NCBI GenBank assembly: GCA_965218715.1
Contig: CBDCLY010000032.1
Coordinates: 1-55,280 of the forward strand
Length of the DNA: 55,280 nt
Reading direction: 5' to 3'
Origin: CBDCLY01 sp965218715
GTDB lineage: Bacteria; Bacteroidota; Bacteroidia; Flavobacteriales_E; Vicingaceae
The position numbers were made by a program, and so were the translations under genes. The notes under the pieces were generated by a model. It was given only the letters and a program-made list of their open reading frames with translations. It searched no databases and had not been told where the DNA came from. Position 1 is the first letter of the stretch, and every line of letters starts with the position of its first letter. Positions 43,458 through 51,576 of this stretch are shown one piece after another.

Positions 43458-44711
43458 TTAGTTTATTATTAATTTCAACACTCGCCGCTCTCCATCATGG
43501 AGAACAATTTCAAGGAAATACAATCCTTTAATTTGCTCAAGCACCAAATCAAGTTCGGCTAAATTAGTATGGGTTTCTTCTTTAAAAATTTGCCCCTTCA
43601 TGGAAAGAAGCCTCAGTTTCAATTGTTTTTGATTGGCATTGAATAATAGTTTAAAATGACCATTGCTCGGATTAGGATAAACTTGTATTGATTGATTGTG
43701 TTTGAGTTCTTTTACGTCTGTGCTTTGGCATGGAAAGGTCTTGTTTAAGGCATTGGCAACTTTGTTCCATCCGTTTACATTGCTTCTAAGCCTAGTTCTT
43801 TCTTGCTCAACATGGAAGAATCGGCCCTGACTGGTTTGTGCGTTATTTATGCAGGGGTTGATTTCTCCATTAACCAGCCTGCTTTGAGTGTTCCAAAAGC
43901 CTCTTAAGCGAGTCCAATTGGTGTCGATGTGTGCAATCTTAAAACTGAGCAAGCTGTCCTCTAAAAACAAGTTGTTTTTAAAGCTCAACATGAAATCTGG
44001 GTTTGGGGTAATTTGAGTGCCATTGCTTAATATCACGTAAGGGTCTGTTGTTCTTTTACTAAAGCCATGCAATTGGATAAAATGTGAATTGCTGAATCGA
44101 TTTAATAAAACTTCAGTTGTTTTTTGAAAGATGGAATTGCTGTTGTGCGCCAAATCCGAATCTCGATAAGGCTCTGAAGTGCTTGCGCAACTTGTTGTGT
44201 TCCCAGTGCAAGAACTGTAGTTTCCGCTATTACAACGATGTGTGCCATTTAATTGGAAAAAGATACTCTCCGTTTTTCTAAATACATGTATTCCTTGATG
44301 TCCTGTATTTGCATCTCTTTTAGCATGAGGAGTTTGTATGACTAGGGGCCTACAATAAAGGGGATTGTACACATAAGTTCCCCAAAAGTTGTTGCTATTG
44401 GATTGTAATATGAAATATATTCTGTTAGGAAAATCAAATGTATCAGTCAGCTGAATGACTTGATATCCAATAGTATTGGCAGAATCTGCTGCTGCTAATA
44501 GTTGATTGTTCAAGAGCAAATTCAAAAGTGTTTCCCAAGTCTGAATTTGCTGAGTACTTGGCGCCACATAATGATTGCCACTATCTCCTGGCATGCCAGA
44601 AATTAGGGTATTGATTTCCGAAAAGAGGTATCCATTTTTTTGAATTATTTGGCAATTACCATTAAGTACGAAGGTGCAAATAAGGAGAAGAAATGCAAGT
44701 TTCTTTTTCAT
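43458..44711 (-). CDS. secreted protein of unknown function with T9SS sorting domain
   Basis: Protein of 417 residues with a signal peptide (MKKKLAFLLLICTFVLNGNCQ). The central ~300 residues contain conserved-looking HAKRDANTGHQGIHVFRKTE and THRCNSGNYSSCTGNTTSCA, with histidines and several cysteines, and NSHFIQLHGFSKRTTDPYVI. These suggest an enzyme or binding domain with a His/Asp-rich site, but I do not recognise the family. The C-terminus is a T9SS type A domain (IQVYPNPSNGHFKLLFNANQ). Exported; flanked by small unrelated genes. Confidence 0.7.
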   Translation of the reverse strand: MKKKLAFLLLICTFVLNGNCQIIQKNGYLFSEINTLISGMPGDSGNHYVAPSTQQIQTWETLLNLLLNNQLLAAADSANTIGYQVIQLTDTFDFPNRIYFILQSNSNNFWGTYVYNPLYCRPLVIQTPHAKRDANTGHQGIHVFRKTESIFFQLNGTHRCNSGNYSSCTGNTTSCASTSEPYRDSDLAHNSNSIFQKTTEVLLNRFSNSHFIQLHGFSKRTTDPYVILSNGTQITPNPDFMLSFKNNLFLEDSLLSFKIAHIDTNWTRLRGFWNTQSRLVNGEINPCINNAQTSQGRFFHVEQERTRLRSNVNGWNKVANALNKTFPCQSTDVKELKHNQSIQVYPNPSNGHFKLLFNANQKQLKLRLLSMKGQIFKEETHTNLAELDLVLEQIKGLYFLEIVLHDGERRVLKLIIN

Positions 44712-44767
44712 TGTTCAAGATTGGAAATCCCAATTGAATGACAAGATACAAAAGCGAAATTAAAGGC

Positions 44768-45181
44768 TCAATTCAATATCCCTTTGTTGTTTTCATTGGC
44801 CTCAATTAAATCCCAACGGTTGCCATAGAGATCTTCAAATACAGCTACTTTTCCATGGTTAAATTTCTGTTCAGGCCTTACAAAATGAATTCCTCTGTCT
44901 TGATATTTTTGATAATCTCTTGAAAAATCATCAGTAAAAAGGAATAGAAAGACACGTCCGCCTGTTTGATTTCCTATGCGTTCTTCCTGCTCTGGTTTAG
45001 CGGCTTTAGCTAAAAGCAAAGAACATTCTTTGGCTCCAGGGGGAGCTACCAAGACCCACCTTTTCCCGTCCTCAATGGGACTGTCTTCTATCAATTGAAA
45101 GTCGAGTTTCTTGGTATAAAAAGCGATGGCTTCGTCGTAATCTTTTACCACTAAGGAAATATGTGCAATGTGCTGTTTCAA
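44768..45181 (-). CDS. VOC (glyoxalase/bleomycin resistance) family protein
   Basis: Protein of 137 residues with two beta-alpha-beta-beta-beta modules: HIAHISLVVKDYDEAIAFYT at the start and KVAVFEDLYGNRWDLIE near the end, the latter with the metal-binding Glu of the family. His3 and His6 may supply other ligands. Members are lyases, dioxygenases or binding proteins, and substrate cannot be predicted. It sits 5 bases downstream of the propeller gene stop at 45187, on the same strand. Confidence 0.82.
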   Translation of the reverse strand: MKQHIAHISLVVKDYDEAIAFYTKKLDFQLIEDSPIEDGKRWVLVAPPGAKECSLLLAKAAKPEQEERIGNQTGGRVFLFLFTDDFSRDYQKYQDRGIHFVRPEQKFNHGKVAVFEDLYGNRWDLIEANENNKGILN

Positions 45182-45186
45182 AAATT

Positions 45187-46227
45187 CTAAAGCTTGATCA
45201 ATTTCCGCATCTCTTCATTCTCCAACTGGATGAAGTAAATTCCTTTGCTTAAACCGGATACATCAATGGCCTGGTTGGGATGTAATTTTCTTTGAGAGAG
45301 TAGTTTACCTTGAAAATCGAATAAGCGATAATGAATGGCTTTTTCTCTATTGGAAATGTATACTGCTTCATTTGCAGGGTTAGGGTAGAGATGACTCTTT
45401 TTAAATTTAAAGTTATGGTTGTTAACTATGGTGTTTAATAGCTTTAGAACATATCCTCTCTGGTGATCGGCAATAAAAAGATCCTTTCCAATAAATTCTA
45501 AACCAGTAGGTTCTCCAACAGAATCAAGGACTGTAATAAGTGGTCCACCAGAGCCCAAAAGTGAAGTTTTGACAATACGTGAGCTATCATACTCACAAAT
45601 GTAAAGGGTGTCGTTTTTCTCCTCTAGACCCATTGGTTTATCAATAGAAGAAATAAAGGCACTGCTTATGCCAAGTGTATCTAAGCTAAGTTTTGTAACC
45701 TTATCTCCGCCAATCTCAGAAACGTAAAGATTCCGATTATGAATTAGCATAGGTCCTGGAAAATTTAATGAATCGGCGATGAGTTGTGGTGTGAAATTCC
45801 GAATTGTAAGATTGACTCTTCGAATTGTACCACGCAAACTTTCAGAAAAGTACAGCCAATTACTATCTAAAGCCAAACCGTTTGGCCCTAGCAAGCCAGG
45901 AACAACACCAGTAAGGCTTGGAATACTATCCATTGGGTTAAATTTTAATATTTTGCCGTTGCGAAATTGTACTATGTAAATTTCTCCTCCAAAAACTACC
46001 ATATCTCCCCATTCTGAAAAACTAGAAAAAATGCTTGTTGGAATTGAATTTTTTTGATTGTGGTTAATCCACCTTACTTCATTTACGGTAGTAATGTAAA
46101 GTCGATTTCCGAGAACGAAGAGCCGAAGTGGCTCTTCATTTGCATCAGAATAAACCGTATCTATCTGAGCAGAAGCGATTGATCTGGCACAAAAAATTAA
46201 AAAAGCAAGGATGAAAATTCGAAGCAT
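45187..46227 (-). CDS. secreted NHL/SMP-30-like propeller protein with T9SS domain (paralogue A)
   Basis: Protein of 346 residues with a signal peptide (MLRIFILAFLIFCARSIASAQ), then a propeller body with repeated strands such as PNGLALDSNWLYFSESLRGT, GPMLIHNRNLYVSEIGGDKV, GLEEKNDTLYICEYDSSRIV and GLEFIGKDLFIADHQRGYVL. It ends in a T9SS type A domain (KKSHLYPNPANEAVYISNRE). It is a tandem paralogue of 46230-47285, with only 2 bases between the genes. The two sorting domains are identical over about 58 residues, while the propellers are clearly diverged. It probably binds a surface or extracellular ligand. Confidence 0.82.
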   Translation of the reverse strand: MLRIFILAFLIFCARSIASAQIDTVYSDANEEPLRLFVLGNRLYITTVNEVRWINHNQKNSIPTSIFSSFSEWGDMVVFGGEIYIVQFRNGKILKFNPMDSIPSLTGVVPGLLGPNGLALDSNWLYFSESLRGTIRRVNLTIRNFTPQLIADSLNFPGPMLIHNRNLYVSEIGGDKVTKLSLDTLGISSAFISSIDKPMGLEEKNDTLYICEYDSSRIVKTSLLGSGGPLITVLDSVGEPTGLEFIGKDLFIADHQRGYVLKLLNTIVNNHNFKFKKSHLYPNPANEAVYISNREKAIHYRLFDFQGKLLSQRKLHPNQAIDVSGLSKGIYFIQLENEEMRKLIKL

Positions 46228-46229
46228 TT

Positions 46230-47285
46230 CTAATTCTTAACTAGCCTTTTTATACTGGAATCTTCCAACTGGATGAAGTAAATTCCTTTGCTTAAGCCAG
46301 ACACATCGATGGCCTGGTTGGGATGCAATTTTCTTTGAGAGAGTAGTTTGCCTTGAAAGTCGAATAAGCGATAATGAATGGCTTTCTCTCTATTGGAAAT
46401 GTATACTGCTTCATTTGCAGGGTTGGGGTAGAGATGACTCTTTTCGAATGCATACCGACTTCTTGTTGAAACTAGGTTTGGAATTCTCAAGATATTCCCC
46501 GCACCAAACTCTGCTATGTACATGTCATTATTTACAAAAAGCAAATCGGTTGGATTGAAAATTGAATTTGCAACAGTACTTGCAACTGGAGGACCTGTTT
46601 TAATCCTTGTTTTAATGATGCGATTTGAATCGTAATTGCAAATGTATAAAGTGTCTTTGTATGCCGTTAAGCCTATTGGTCTTCCCTGCATAAATAAAAA
46701 ATCTATTGGCGTACTAATGGGATTAATTGGGATTTTAGAGACTTTATGCGCACTAATTTCTGAAACGTAAATTGTATCTCCAACGATGGTTATTGGGCCT
46801 GGAAACGCCAATCCATTAGCGACCAATTGAGGTGGTGCACCTAAGTTATTAAGGTTTACCCGGTGAACATATCCTTGGTGACTTTGAGAAAAGTAAAGCC
46901 AGTTACTATCTAAAGCCAAACCATTTACTCCACTTAGGCCAGTAACTAAATCAGTAATGCCAACCTGACTATTATTCGGGTCAAACCTTGATATTTTGCC
47001 TTCGAAGAACTGAGCAAAGATTACATGGCCATTGTATAATGCCATGCTTGATATTTCTCTATTGAAACTGTGATGTACCGTAGCTGTGGGATTGCTTTGC
47101 GAAATATCGATTGAACTAATGGTAAATCGAGAAATAGATTTTGTAGAAAAATACAATTGGTTGCCATCGATGAGCATCCTGTTGGACCGTTCGAAAGCAT
47201 CAGTATATACAGTGTCTAATTGAGCAAAAAGTCCATAGCTGCATAAAAATGAAAGTATCGAAAAGAATATTCTTTTTTTAATCAT
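46230..47285 (-). CDS. secreted NHL/SMP-30-like propeller protein with T9SS domain (paralogue B)
   Basis: Protein of 351 residues. N-terminal export signal MIKKRIFFSILSFLCSYGLF, propeller strands of the same kind as paralogue A (VNGLALDSNWLYFSQSHQGY, GPITIVGDTIYVSEISAHKV, GLTAYKDTLYICNYDSNRII, LLFVNNDMYIAEFGAGNILR), and the same tail (SHLYPNPANEAVYISNREKA). It overlaps the following minus-strand gene start by 4 bases (upstream gene 47282-47584). Tandem duplication followed by conversion or strong constraint of the tail explains the pattern (inference). Confidence 0.82.
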   Translation of the reverse strand: MIKKRIFFSILSFLCSYGLFAQLDTVYTDAFERSNRMLIDGNQLYFSTKSISRFTISSIDISQSNPTATVHHSFNREISSMALYNGHVIFAQFFEGKISRFDPNNSQVGITDLVTGLSGVNGLALDSNWLYFSQSHQGYVHRVNLNNLGAPPQLVANGLAFPGPITIVGDTIYVSEISAHKVSKIPINPISTPIDFLFMQGRPIGLTAYKDTLYICNYDSNRIIKTRIKTGPPVASTVANSIFNPTDLLFVNNDMYIAEFGAGNILRIPNLVSTRSRYAFEKSHLYPNPANEAVYISNREKAIHYRLFDFQGKLLSQRKLHPNQAIDVSGLSKGIYFIQLEDSSIKRLVKN

Positions 47286-47584
47286 GGGTTAAAGTTTTTA
47301 ATGAGACTCAAGTTTTTGCTTTTTATGCTGCCTTCCTTATAACAAGAAAACCAAGCTGCTCCATTTGGAATATTGTTCATTTCTTTCTCTGCCGCCTTTG
47401 CTGCTGCTTTGGATTCCCAATAAACAATATCCACATATTGATCTTGACCATCTAAATGAATTTCCCAATTTAAAAACCCAGCCTGTTTATTCATCCATAA
47501 CTCAAGAACTTCCTTTGCAGTTTCCAATAAGAGATTTTGGCTGATCCCTTCCGCTAATTCGTAGGTAATGATGTCTTTGTACAT
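47282..47584 (-). CDS. small ABM-like dimeric alpha/beta-barrel protein
   Basis: Protein of 100 residues: MYKDIITYELAEGISQNLLL, then FLNWEIHLDGQDQYVDIVYW and ESKAAAKAAEKEMNNIPNGA. The order of strand, helix, two strands and a W-containing strand followed by an E-rich helix fits the ABM/dimeric alpha-beta barrel fold. No catalytic residues can be assigned. It overlaps paralogue B by 4 bases at its stop, so the two are translationally coupled, and the methyltransferase gene lies 8 bases upstream on the same strand. Confidence 0.6.
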   Translation of the reverse strand: MYKDIITYELAEGISQNLLLETAKEVLELWMNKQAGFLNWEIHLDGQDQYVDIVYWESKAAAKAAEKEMNNIPNGAAWFSCYKEGSIKSKNLSLIKNFNP

Positions 47585-47591
47585 GGGTCGA

Positions 47592-48449
47592 TTATTTTTC
47601 GAAAACTAAAATATCTTGAAAATAAGCACCTGCTTTTTCTTTCCAATTACCAGAGTAATAGTTTTTCAATTTCAAACCAGATTGTTCTAACAAGGTTTTA
47701 AGTGCCGTTTCTGAGATGGCAATTGCTTCCTCAGGATTATTGGTCCATTTAGGGCAAAACCATTCTTTTGATTGGTATGCAGGTTGATCAAAAATCCATT
47801 TCATTTGGTTGGTTGAATGAAATCTTCCTGGTTTGTTTTCTCTTTTAGACATAGATGATTTATAGTTTTCATCTAAGTAAAAAAAGGTGATAACAGCTTT
47901 TCCTTTTTTCTTTAAAACACGAGCAACTTCTGATAAGTAAAAAATGGCATCCTCCTCACAAAGGTGTGTCCAAACAGACAGTGCTGTTACCAAATCTTTG
48001 CTATCTGATTCTATTGGCCAAGGTGTTAGGGTTTGATTTTGTTTCGCTGCATACATGGGATTAGCCACATCAAAATGCATGAAATTGTAATTTTTGAAAG
48101 GGTATTGTGATTTGCAATACTGAATGTCTTTCTTGATCACATCTAATCCAATATATGATCCATTTTCTTGAGTGATAGCCTTTGCTGCAATTCCCAACAT
48201 TCCAGTTCCACAACCAATATCTAATACATGATTGTCATTTTTTTTCTCTACAGTTTGAAAAAAGATTGTTTGAAAAATGCCAATGACATGGGCCCATTCC
48301 GCATAAGATATTTTTCCACCTCGTCTTCGCTTTGAGTCGGGAATGAATTGAATGTTTTTTGTTCGTCTAATCTGCTGTCTATCAACTTTTCTAAAAAGCT
48401 TGTCTAAAAGTGGGAATAGTTTTAGTCCTATTTTTTTTATCATAATCAT
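47592..48449 (-). CDS. class I SAM-dependent methyltransferase
   Basis: Protein of 285 residues. SAM-binding motif I is DNHVLDIGCGTGMLGIAAKA, motif II-like YIGLDVIKKDIQY follows, and later DLVTALSVWTHLCEEDAIFY with LKKKGKAVITFFYLDEN. It belongs to the broad Methyltransf_11/25 group and the substrate is unknown. A second ATG at 48443 (MIKKIG) is an equally possible start. It is the first gene of the minus-strand run that continues into the ABM-like and propeller genes. Confidence 0.82.
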   Translation of the reverse strand: MIMIKKIGLKLFPLLDKLFRKVDRQQIRRTKNIQFIPDSKRRRGGKISYAEWAHVIGIFQTIFFQTVEKKNDNHVLDIGCGTGMLGIAAKAITQENGSYIGLDVIKKDIQYCKSQYPFKNYNFMHFDVANPMYAAKQNQTLTPWPIESDSKDLVTALSVWTHLCEEDAIFYLSEVARVLKKKGKAVITFFYLDENYKSSMSKRENKPGRFHSTNQMKWIFDQPAYQSKEWFCPKWTNNPEEAIAISETALKTLLEQSGLKLKNYYSGNWKEKAGAYFQDILVFEK

Positions 48450-48799
48450 TTAAGATTTGTTTTTTTAGCCTTGAAAAGGCATTAACCTTCTCAATTCAAA
48501 GCCAGAATCTAGCTTTTTGCTCAAGGAGATTCTATTGACAAAAGAAAGCATTATTTATTGGTGTTACGCTTCCTTTTTTGTTGTCCAAATCGATTTCTAT
48601 TATCGCAAATAATAAAAACAAATGCAATAAAACAAGACATTAAGATAATCAATTGCTTTGCAGTAAAACACATGATCAGGTTTTCGATGCTATTGTGAAT
48701 CAAATGATTTCCCTAGGGTTATTGCCTTCGATAATTTATCCAATAATCTGTATTTCTTTTTATGCTAGATAAGATCTAAATGCAAAATATCTTGATTGC
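48450..48799. other. 350-base gap between methyltransferase and membrane protein genes
   Basis: AT-rich. The only coding candidate is the 40-codon frame at 48551-48673 (listed separately). I see no terminator with a T-tract, no tRNA and no exact promoter match with both elements. Confidence 0.5.
48551..48673 (-). CDS. possible 40-residue single-helix membrane peptide
   Basis: The frame starts ATG at 48673 and encodes MCFTAKQLIILMSCFIAFVF and IICDNRNRFGQQKRKRNTNK. That is one hydrophobic helix of about 19 residues followed by a strongly basic tail, consistent with a small inner-membrane protein with the tail in the cytoplasm. No clear ribosome-binding site, but this is normal here. It could be chance in AT-rich DNA, so the call is tentative. 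Confidence 0.3.
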   Translation of the reverse strand: MCFTAKQLIILMSCFIAFVFIICDNRNRFGQQKRKRNTNK

Positions 48800-49411
48800 T
48801 TAAGGATACTTTTCTCTTTTTTTTAAACCGAACCAAAATCCGAAAGTGCCAATGAGTAAGCAAATGGAAAACCAAAGAAAGACACTGTAATCGTCTATAA
48901 TTAATCGATAGAAAAAGGTAAATGCAAAAAGCAATAAACCTGTGATTTCCCATACTTTGTCATGCTCTAATCGTTTAATTGGGTCATGACTAGGAGGGAA
49001 GTTGAGCAAAACTTTTAATTCGTTCCAGTCCCACAATATTAGCCCAACATTCACAGAGAGCATTAATCCTGTTACCACAGGGGTATATGCAAAGTAATAA
49101 GACAAAGTGATGACAAATACATTAAGCAGAATAGTAAAACTGATGAGAGCACCGAGTTTAGCCACGCGTTGGGTCATCAGTAGAAATCCGGCTATTAACT
49201 GACCTAATCCAATGAATTTCCAATACAATCCAGATTGAAACATGGTTTCAAAGAAATGCCAAGCCGAATGAATGGGATGGTCTATTCCATCTGTTGCAGT
49301 AAACCTTAATCCTTTTATCTTAATTAAACTGGCAAAAACTAAAGTGCCACCAATAAGATAGCGCATATAAATTACTAGCAATTGAGGGTAAAGCTTATTT
49401 CTAAATTTCAT
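48800..49411 (-). CDS. DoxX-like membrane protein
   Basis: About 203 residues from the ATG at 49411 (MKFRNKLYPQLLVIYMRYLI); the frame stays open to 49447 (MIKRIFETF). About five or six hydrophobic segments: YMRYLIGGTLVFASLIKIKG (the DoxX-like first helix ending in K-x-x-G), GLYWKFIGLGQLIAGFLLMT, LGALISFTILLNVFVITLSY, GLMLSVNVGLILWDWN and a C-terminal pair. Distantly DoxX/SURF4-like; function unknown. The gene lies 82 bases upstream of the hydrolase start-side neighbour in the minus-strand order. Confidence 0.62.
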   Translation of the reverse strand: MKFRNKLYPQLLVIYMRYLIGGTLVFASLIKIKGLRFTATDGIDHPIHSAWHFFETMFQSGLYWKFIGLGQLIAGFLLMTQRVAKLGALISFTILLNVFVITLSYYFAYTPVVTGLMLSVNVGLILWDWNELKVLLNFPPSHDPIKRLEHDKVWEITGLLLFAFTFFYRLIIDDYSVFLWFSICLLIGTFGFWFGLKKREKYP

Positions 49412-49493
49412 GTTTAATGAGAAGGTTTCAAAGATTCGTTTAATCAAACGCCATGAATTTAAAAATACTCAATTGCTGGGTAGAACAAGCATT

Positions 49494-50441
49494 TTATTCT
49501 TTTTGAAGTACCCAATCTTGTATTGAACTTGCAATCTCTAATGGCAAGTCTTCCTCCATCAAGTGTTTTGCTTTGCCCAGCATTTTTGTTTCAATATGAC
49601 TAAGCGAAGCCTCGATCCATTTTAAAGTCTTTCTGTTAACCAACATGCCTGGCTTGGCGTATAGAACCAGCTTAGGAATGTCGGAGTTTTCAAGAAATGC
49701 ATTGTTTTTATTCATGAAATCGGCCATGTCATGCTCTTGGGGATTTTTTCCTTTTCTAGGGAACGAGTTCGGCATCGAAAAAAGTTGGAGCCTGTTTTTT
49801 TCTTCTACAAATGGAGCTAAATATTGATGTTTTTCCTCTTTACTTAACTTTCGTTTAATTAGAAATGGCATCATTTTTATCATCATGTTTTTCTTTACCA
49901 GCATTCGATATCCTAATTTCTTTTTGCTAGCCATCCAGAAAAGCATGTGTTGCATCATTCCGCCGTTTTTATGAAATGTTCTAGAGTCTCCAAAGGGTGC
50001 TTCCATGTAAATTAAGTCACTGACATTTTCTGGATATTTCGAAGCATAATGTGTTCCTAGGACTCCTCCAATATCGGTCATCACCAGCTTGATGTTTTTT
50101 AGTTTTAGAGAATCAATAAAGGCAAGTAAATAATTGTATTGATCTAAAAATGGCAATTTCATTTCTACCTGATCCGACTTCCCGAATCCCATAAAATCGA
50201 TGGCAATGCACCTGTTGTTTTCGCTTAATTTTGGAATGATGTTACGCCAAGCATAAGATGACATGGGCACACCATGAAGCAAAAGAATTACTTCTCCTTC
50301 TCCCTCATCGATGTAATGCATTTTGTTTTCAGCAATTGTCATGTACTTTGATTCAAAGGGAAATTCTGCCGAGATTTCCTGGGCATGAGATGGGGAAACT
50401 AATGTTGTCATAAGGCTTAGTAGTATGATTGTGTTTTTCAT
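49494..50441 (-). CDS. exported alpha/beta hydrolase, haloalkane dehalogenase-like
   Basis: Protein of 315 residues with a signal peptide (MKNTIILLSLMTTLVSPSHAQ), so periplasmic or secreted. The oxyanion-hole motif is LLLHGVPMSSYAWRNIIPKL, followed by CIAIDFMGFGKSDQ. The nucleophile elbow reads VMTDIGGVLGTHYA, with Asp instead of Ser, the haloalkane dehalogenase/epoxide hydrolase arrangement, but the halide-binding Trp that follows Asp in dehalogenases is Ile. The C-terminal LGKAKHLMEEDLPLEIASSI provides the catalytic His in the dehalogenase-type H-x-x-x-E-D context. A TetR gene lies upstream, and both share an operator sequence, so expression is probably induced by a ligand. True dehalogenase activity is uncertain. 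Confidence 0.78.
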   Translation of the reverse strand: MKNTIILLSLMTTLVSPSHAQEISAEFPFESKYMTIAENKMHYIDEGEGEVILLLHGVPMSSYAWRNIIPKLSENNRCIAIDFMGFGKSDQVEMKLPFLDQYNYLLAFIDSLKLKNIKLVMTDIGGVLGTHYASKYPENVSDLIYMEAPFGDSRTFHKNGGMMQHMLFWMASKKKLGYRMLVKKNMMIKMMPFLIKRKLSKEEKHQYLAPFVEEKNRLQLFSMPNSFPRKGKNPQEHDMADFMNKNNAFLENSDIPKLVLYAKPGMLVNRKTLKWIEASLSHIETKMLGKAKHLMEEDLPLEIASSIQDWVLQKE

Positions 50442-50448
50442 AATTTAA

Positions 50449-50463
50449 TATTTGACCAGTCGG
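50449..50463. promoter_or_regulatory. TetR operator upstream of the hydrolase
   Basis: TATTTGACCAGTCGG, identical over 15 bases to the sequence upstream of the tetR gene (51071-51085). The right half-site here is degenerate (GGATA instead of GGTCA). It lies 8 bases upstream of the hydrolase ATG, so bound repressor would block initiation. Confidence 0.7.
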
Positions 50464-50485
50464 ATATATTTATGATTAAATTTTT

Positions 50486-51052
50486 TTACGGAACAAGGAT
50501 GTATTTGGATAAGTAGGATTTGAACAATTGAAGCGGTTGCTCAGATTTTAATAATCGTGCTTTTAGGCGTGCTCCTCTCCAAGAAAAATCGATGAACTCT
50601 AGCAATTCTTCTATGTCTAAATCTTCACGAATCAAGGCTTCTTTTTTCAATTGATGCAGCAGTTCATGCATGCTTTTATTTGAGGCGTCTAGCGCACTTA
50701 TTACTTCTTGTCGGAAAGCGTCTTCTTGTTCAGAATAGGCATGACACATCACACTCATGTAACATTCTCTAGTATAATTGATTTGTATAATGGAAGCTAT
50801 CCTTCGGTCGATGATTTCTTCAAAACTAGCTATTCCATCTTCAGTTGGAAGAGCCTCAGCATTTTTTTCAATAAAGTGATTCATCGCCTCTAAAGCGAAC
50901 TTCTCTTTGCTTTCAAAATAGTGATAGAAAGAACCTTTCGGTAAACCAGCAGCATTGGTAATGTCTTTTACACTGCACAAATCATAACCCTTAGACCAAA
51001 TAATTTCTTGTCCGGTTTCAATTAAATGCGCTCTTTTATTTTTTCCTCCCAC
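50486..51052 (-). CDS. TetR/AcrR family transcriptional regulator
   Basis: Protein of 188 residues. The N-terminal HTH is complete: IETGQEIIWSKGYDLCSVKD, then ITNAAGLPKGSFYHYFESKE with the KGSFYHYF recognition region, then a divergent ligand-binding helical domain (MSVMCHAYSEQEDAFRQEVI). It probably represses itself and the downstream hydrolase, since TGACC-N4-GGTCA operators lie in front of both. The gene is 44 bases upstream of the hydrolase ATG on the same strand. Confidence 0.9.
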   Translation of the reverse strand: MGGKNKRAHLIETGQEIIWSKGYDLCSVKDITNAAGLPKGSFYHYFESKEKFALEAMNHFIEKNAEALPTEDGIASFEEIIDRRIASIIQINYTRECYMSVMCHAYSEQEDAFRQEVISALDASNKSMHELLHQLKKEALIREDLDIEELLEFIDFSWRGARLKARLLKSEQPLQLFKSYLSKYILVP

Positions 51053-51056
51053 GGAG

Positions 51057-51088
51057 CAAAAGTAAAGAATTATTTGACCAGTCGGTCA
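51057..51088 (-). promoter_or_regulatory. tetR promoter with overlapping operator
   Basis: On the minus strand, -7 box TACTTTTG (51064-51057) five bases before the tetR ATG, with the palindrome TGACC-AGTC-GGTCA (51075-51088) just upstream in the spacer/-33 region. The layout points to autorepression. Confidence 0.65.
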
Positions 51089-51098
51089 TTTTTATTTT

Positions 51099-51575
51099 TC
51101 AAATGATTGGAATCCACACCTCTTCTTCGGATTCGTCACTATTTCTTTGGTATTTTTCTCCCAAAATTTCAAAATGTGGTCTTTGATCTAGTTGATATTT
51201 GGATTGAGGAATCCATTGTCCGTAAATGTATTGAGCCGTTTTTGCAAAAGCGCTTGGCTTCCCTTTATGAATGAATACCGCGTAAAGCCCGCTTTCTAGT
51301 ATTCTAGCCTCCATGCCATCAGGAATTTCGTCCAAGTTATTGCATTCGACCATGGCACATTTTAAAAAGACCTTGCTAGGATTAAAGGAAGAAAAACTCA
51401 TTTCTGAATCGTATACCTGAATTGAATAATAATGACTCCCTACACGGTTTTTTATTTGCATCCGGTGGGGCATAAAACTTTGCCATAACTCTTCAGTTTT
51501 ATTATTGCTGAGCGACATCTTAATCGATTTACCAATTAATTTCTTCTCTTTTAGCTTCTCAATTCTAGAAAACAT
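51099..51575 (-). CDS. GyrI-like (AraC effector-binding type) domain protein
   Basis: About 158 residues from the ATG at 51575 (MFSRIEKLKEKKLIGKSIKM), one base after the stop of the lipoprotein gene; the frame is open to 51593. The domain pattern is clear: NRVGSHYYSIQVYDSE, then LESGLYAVFIHKGKPSAFAK, YIYGQWIPQSKYQLDQRPHF and ESEEEVWIPI at the end. Members bind small hydrophobic molecules, and stand-alone forms may hydrolyse them or sequester them. Last gene of the cupin-ABM-lipoprotein run and separated from tetR by 47 bases. Confidence 0.82.
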   Translation of the reverse strand: MFSRIEKLKEKKLIGKSIKMSLSNNKTEELWQSFMPHRMQIKNRVGSHYYSIQVYDSEMSFSSFNPSKVFLKCAMVECNNLDEIPDGMEARILESGLYAVFIHKGKPSAFAKTAQYIYGQWIPQSKYQLDQRPHFEILGEKYQRNSDESEEEVWIPII

Positions 51576-51576
51576 A

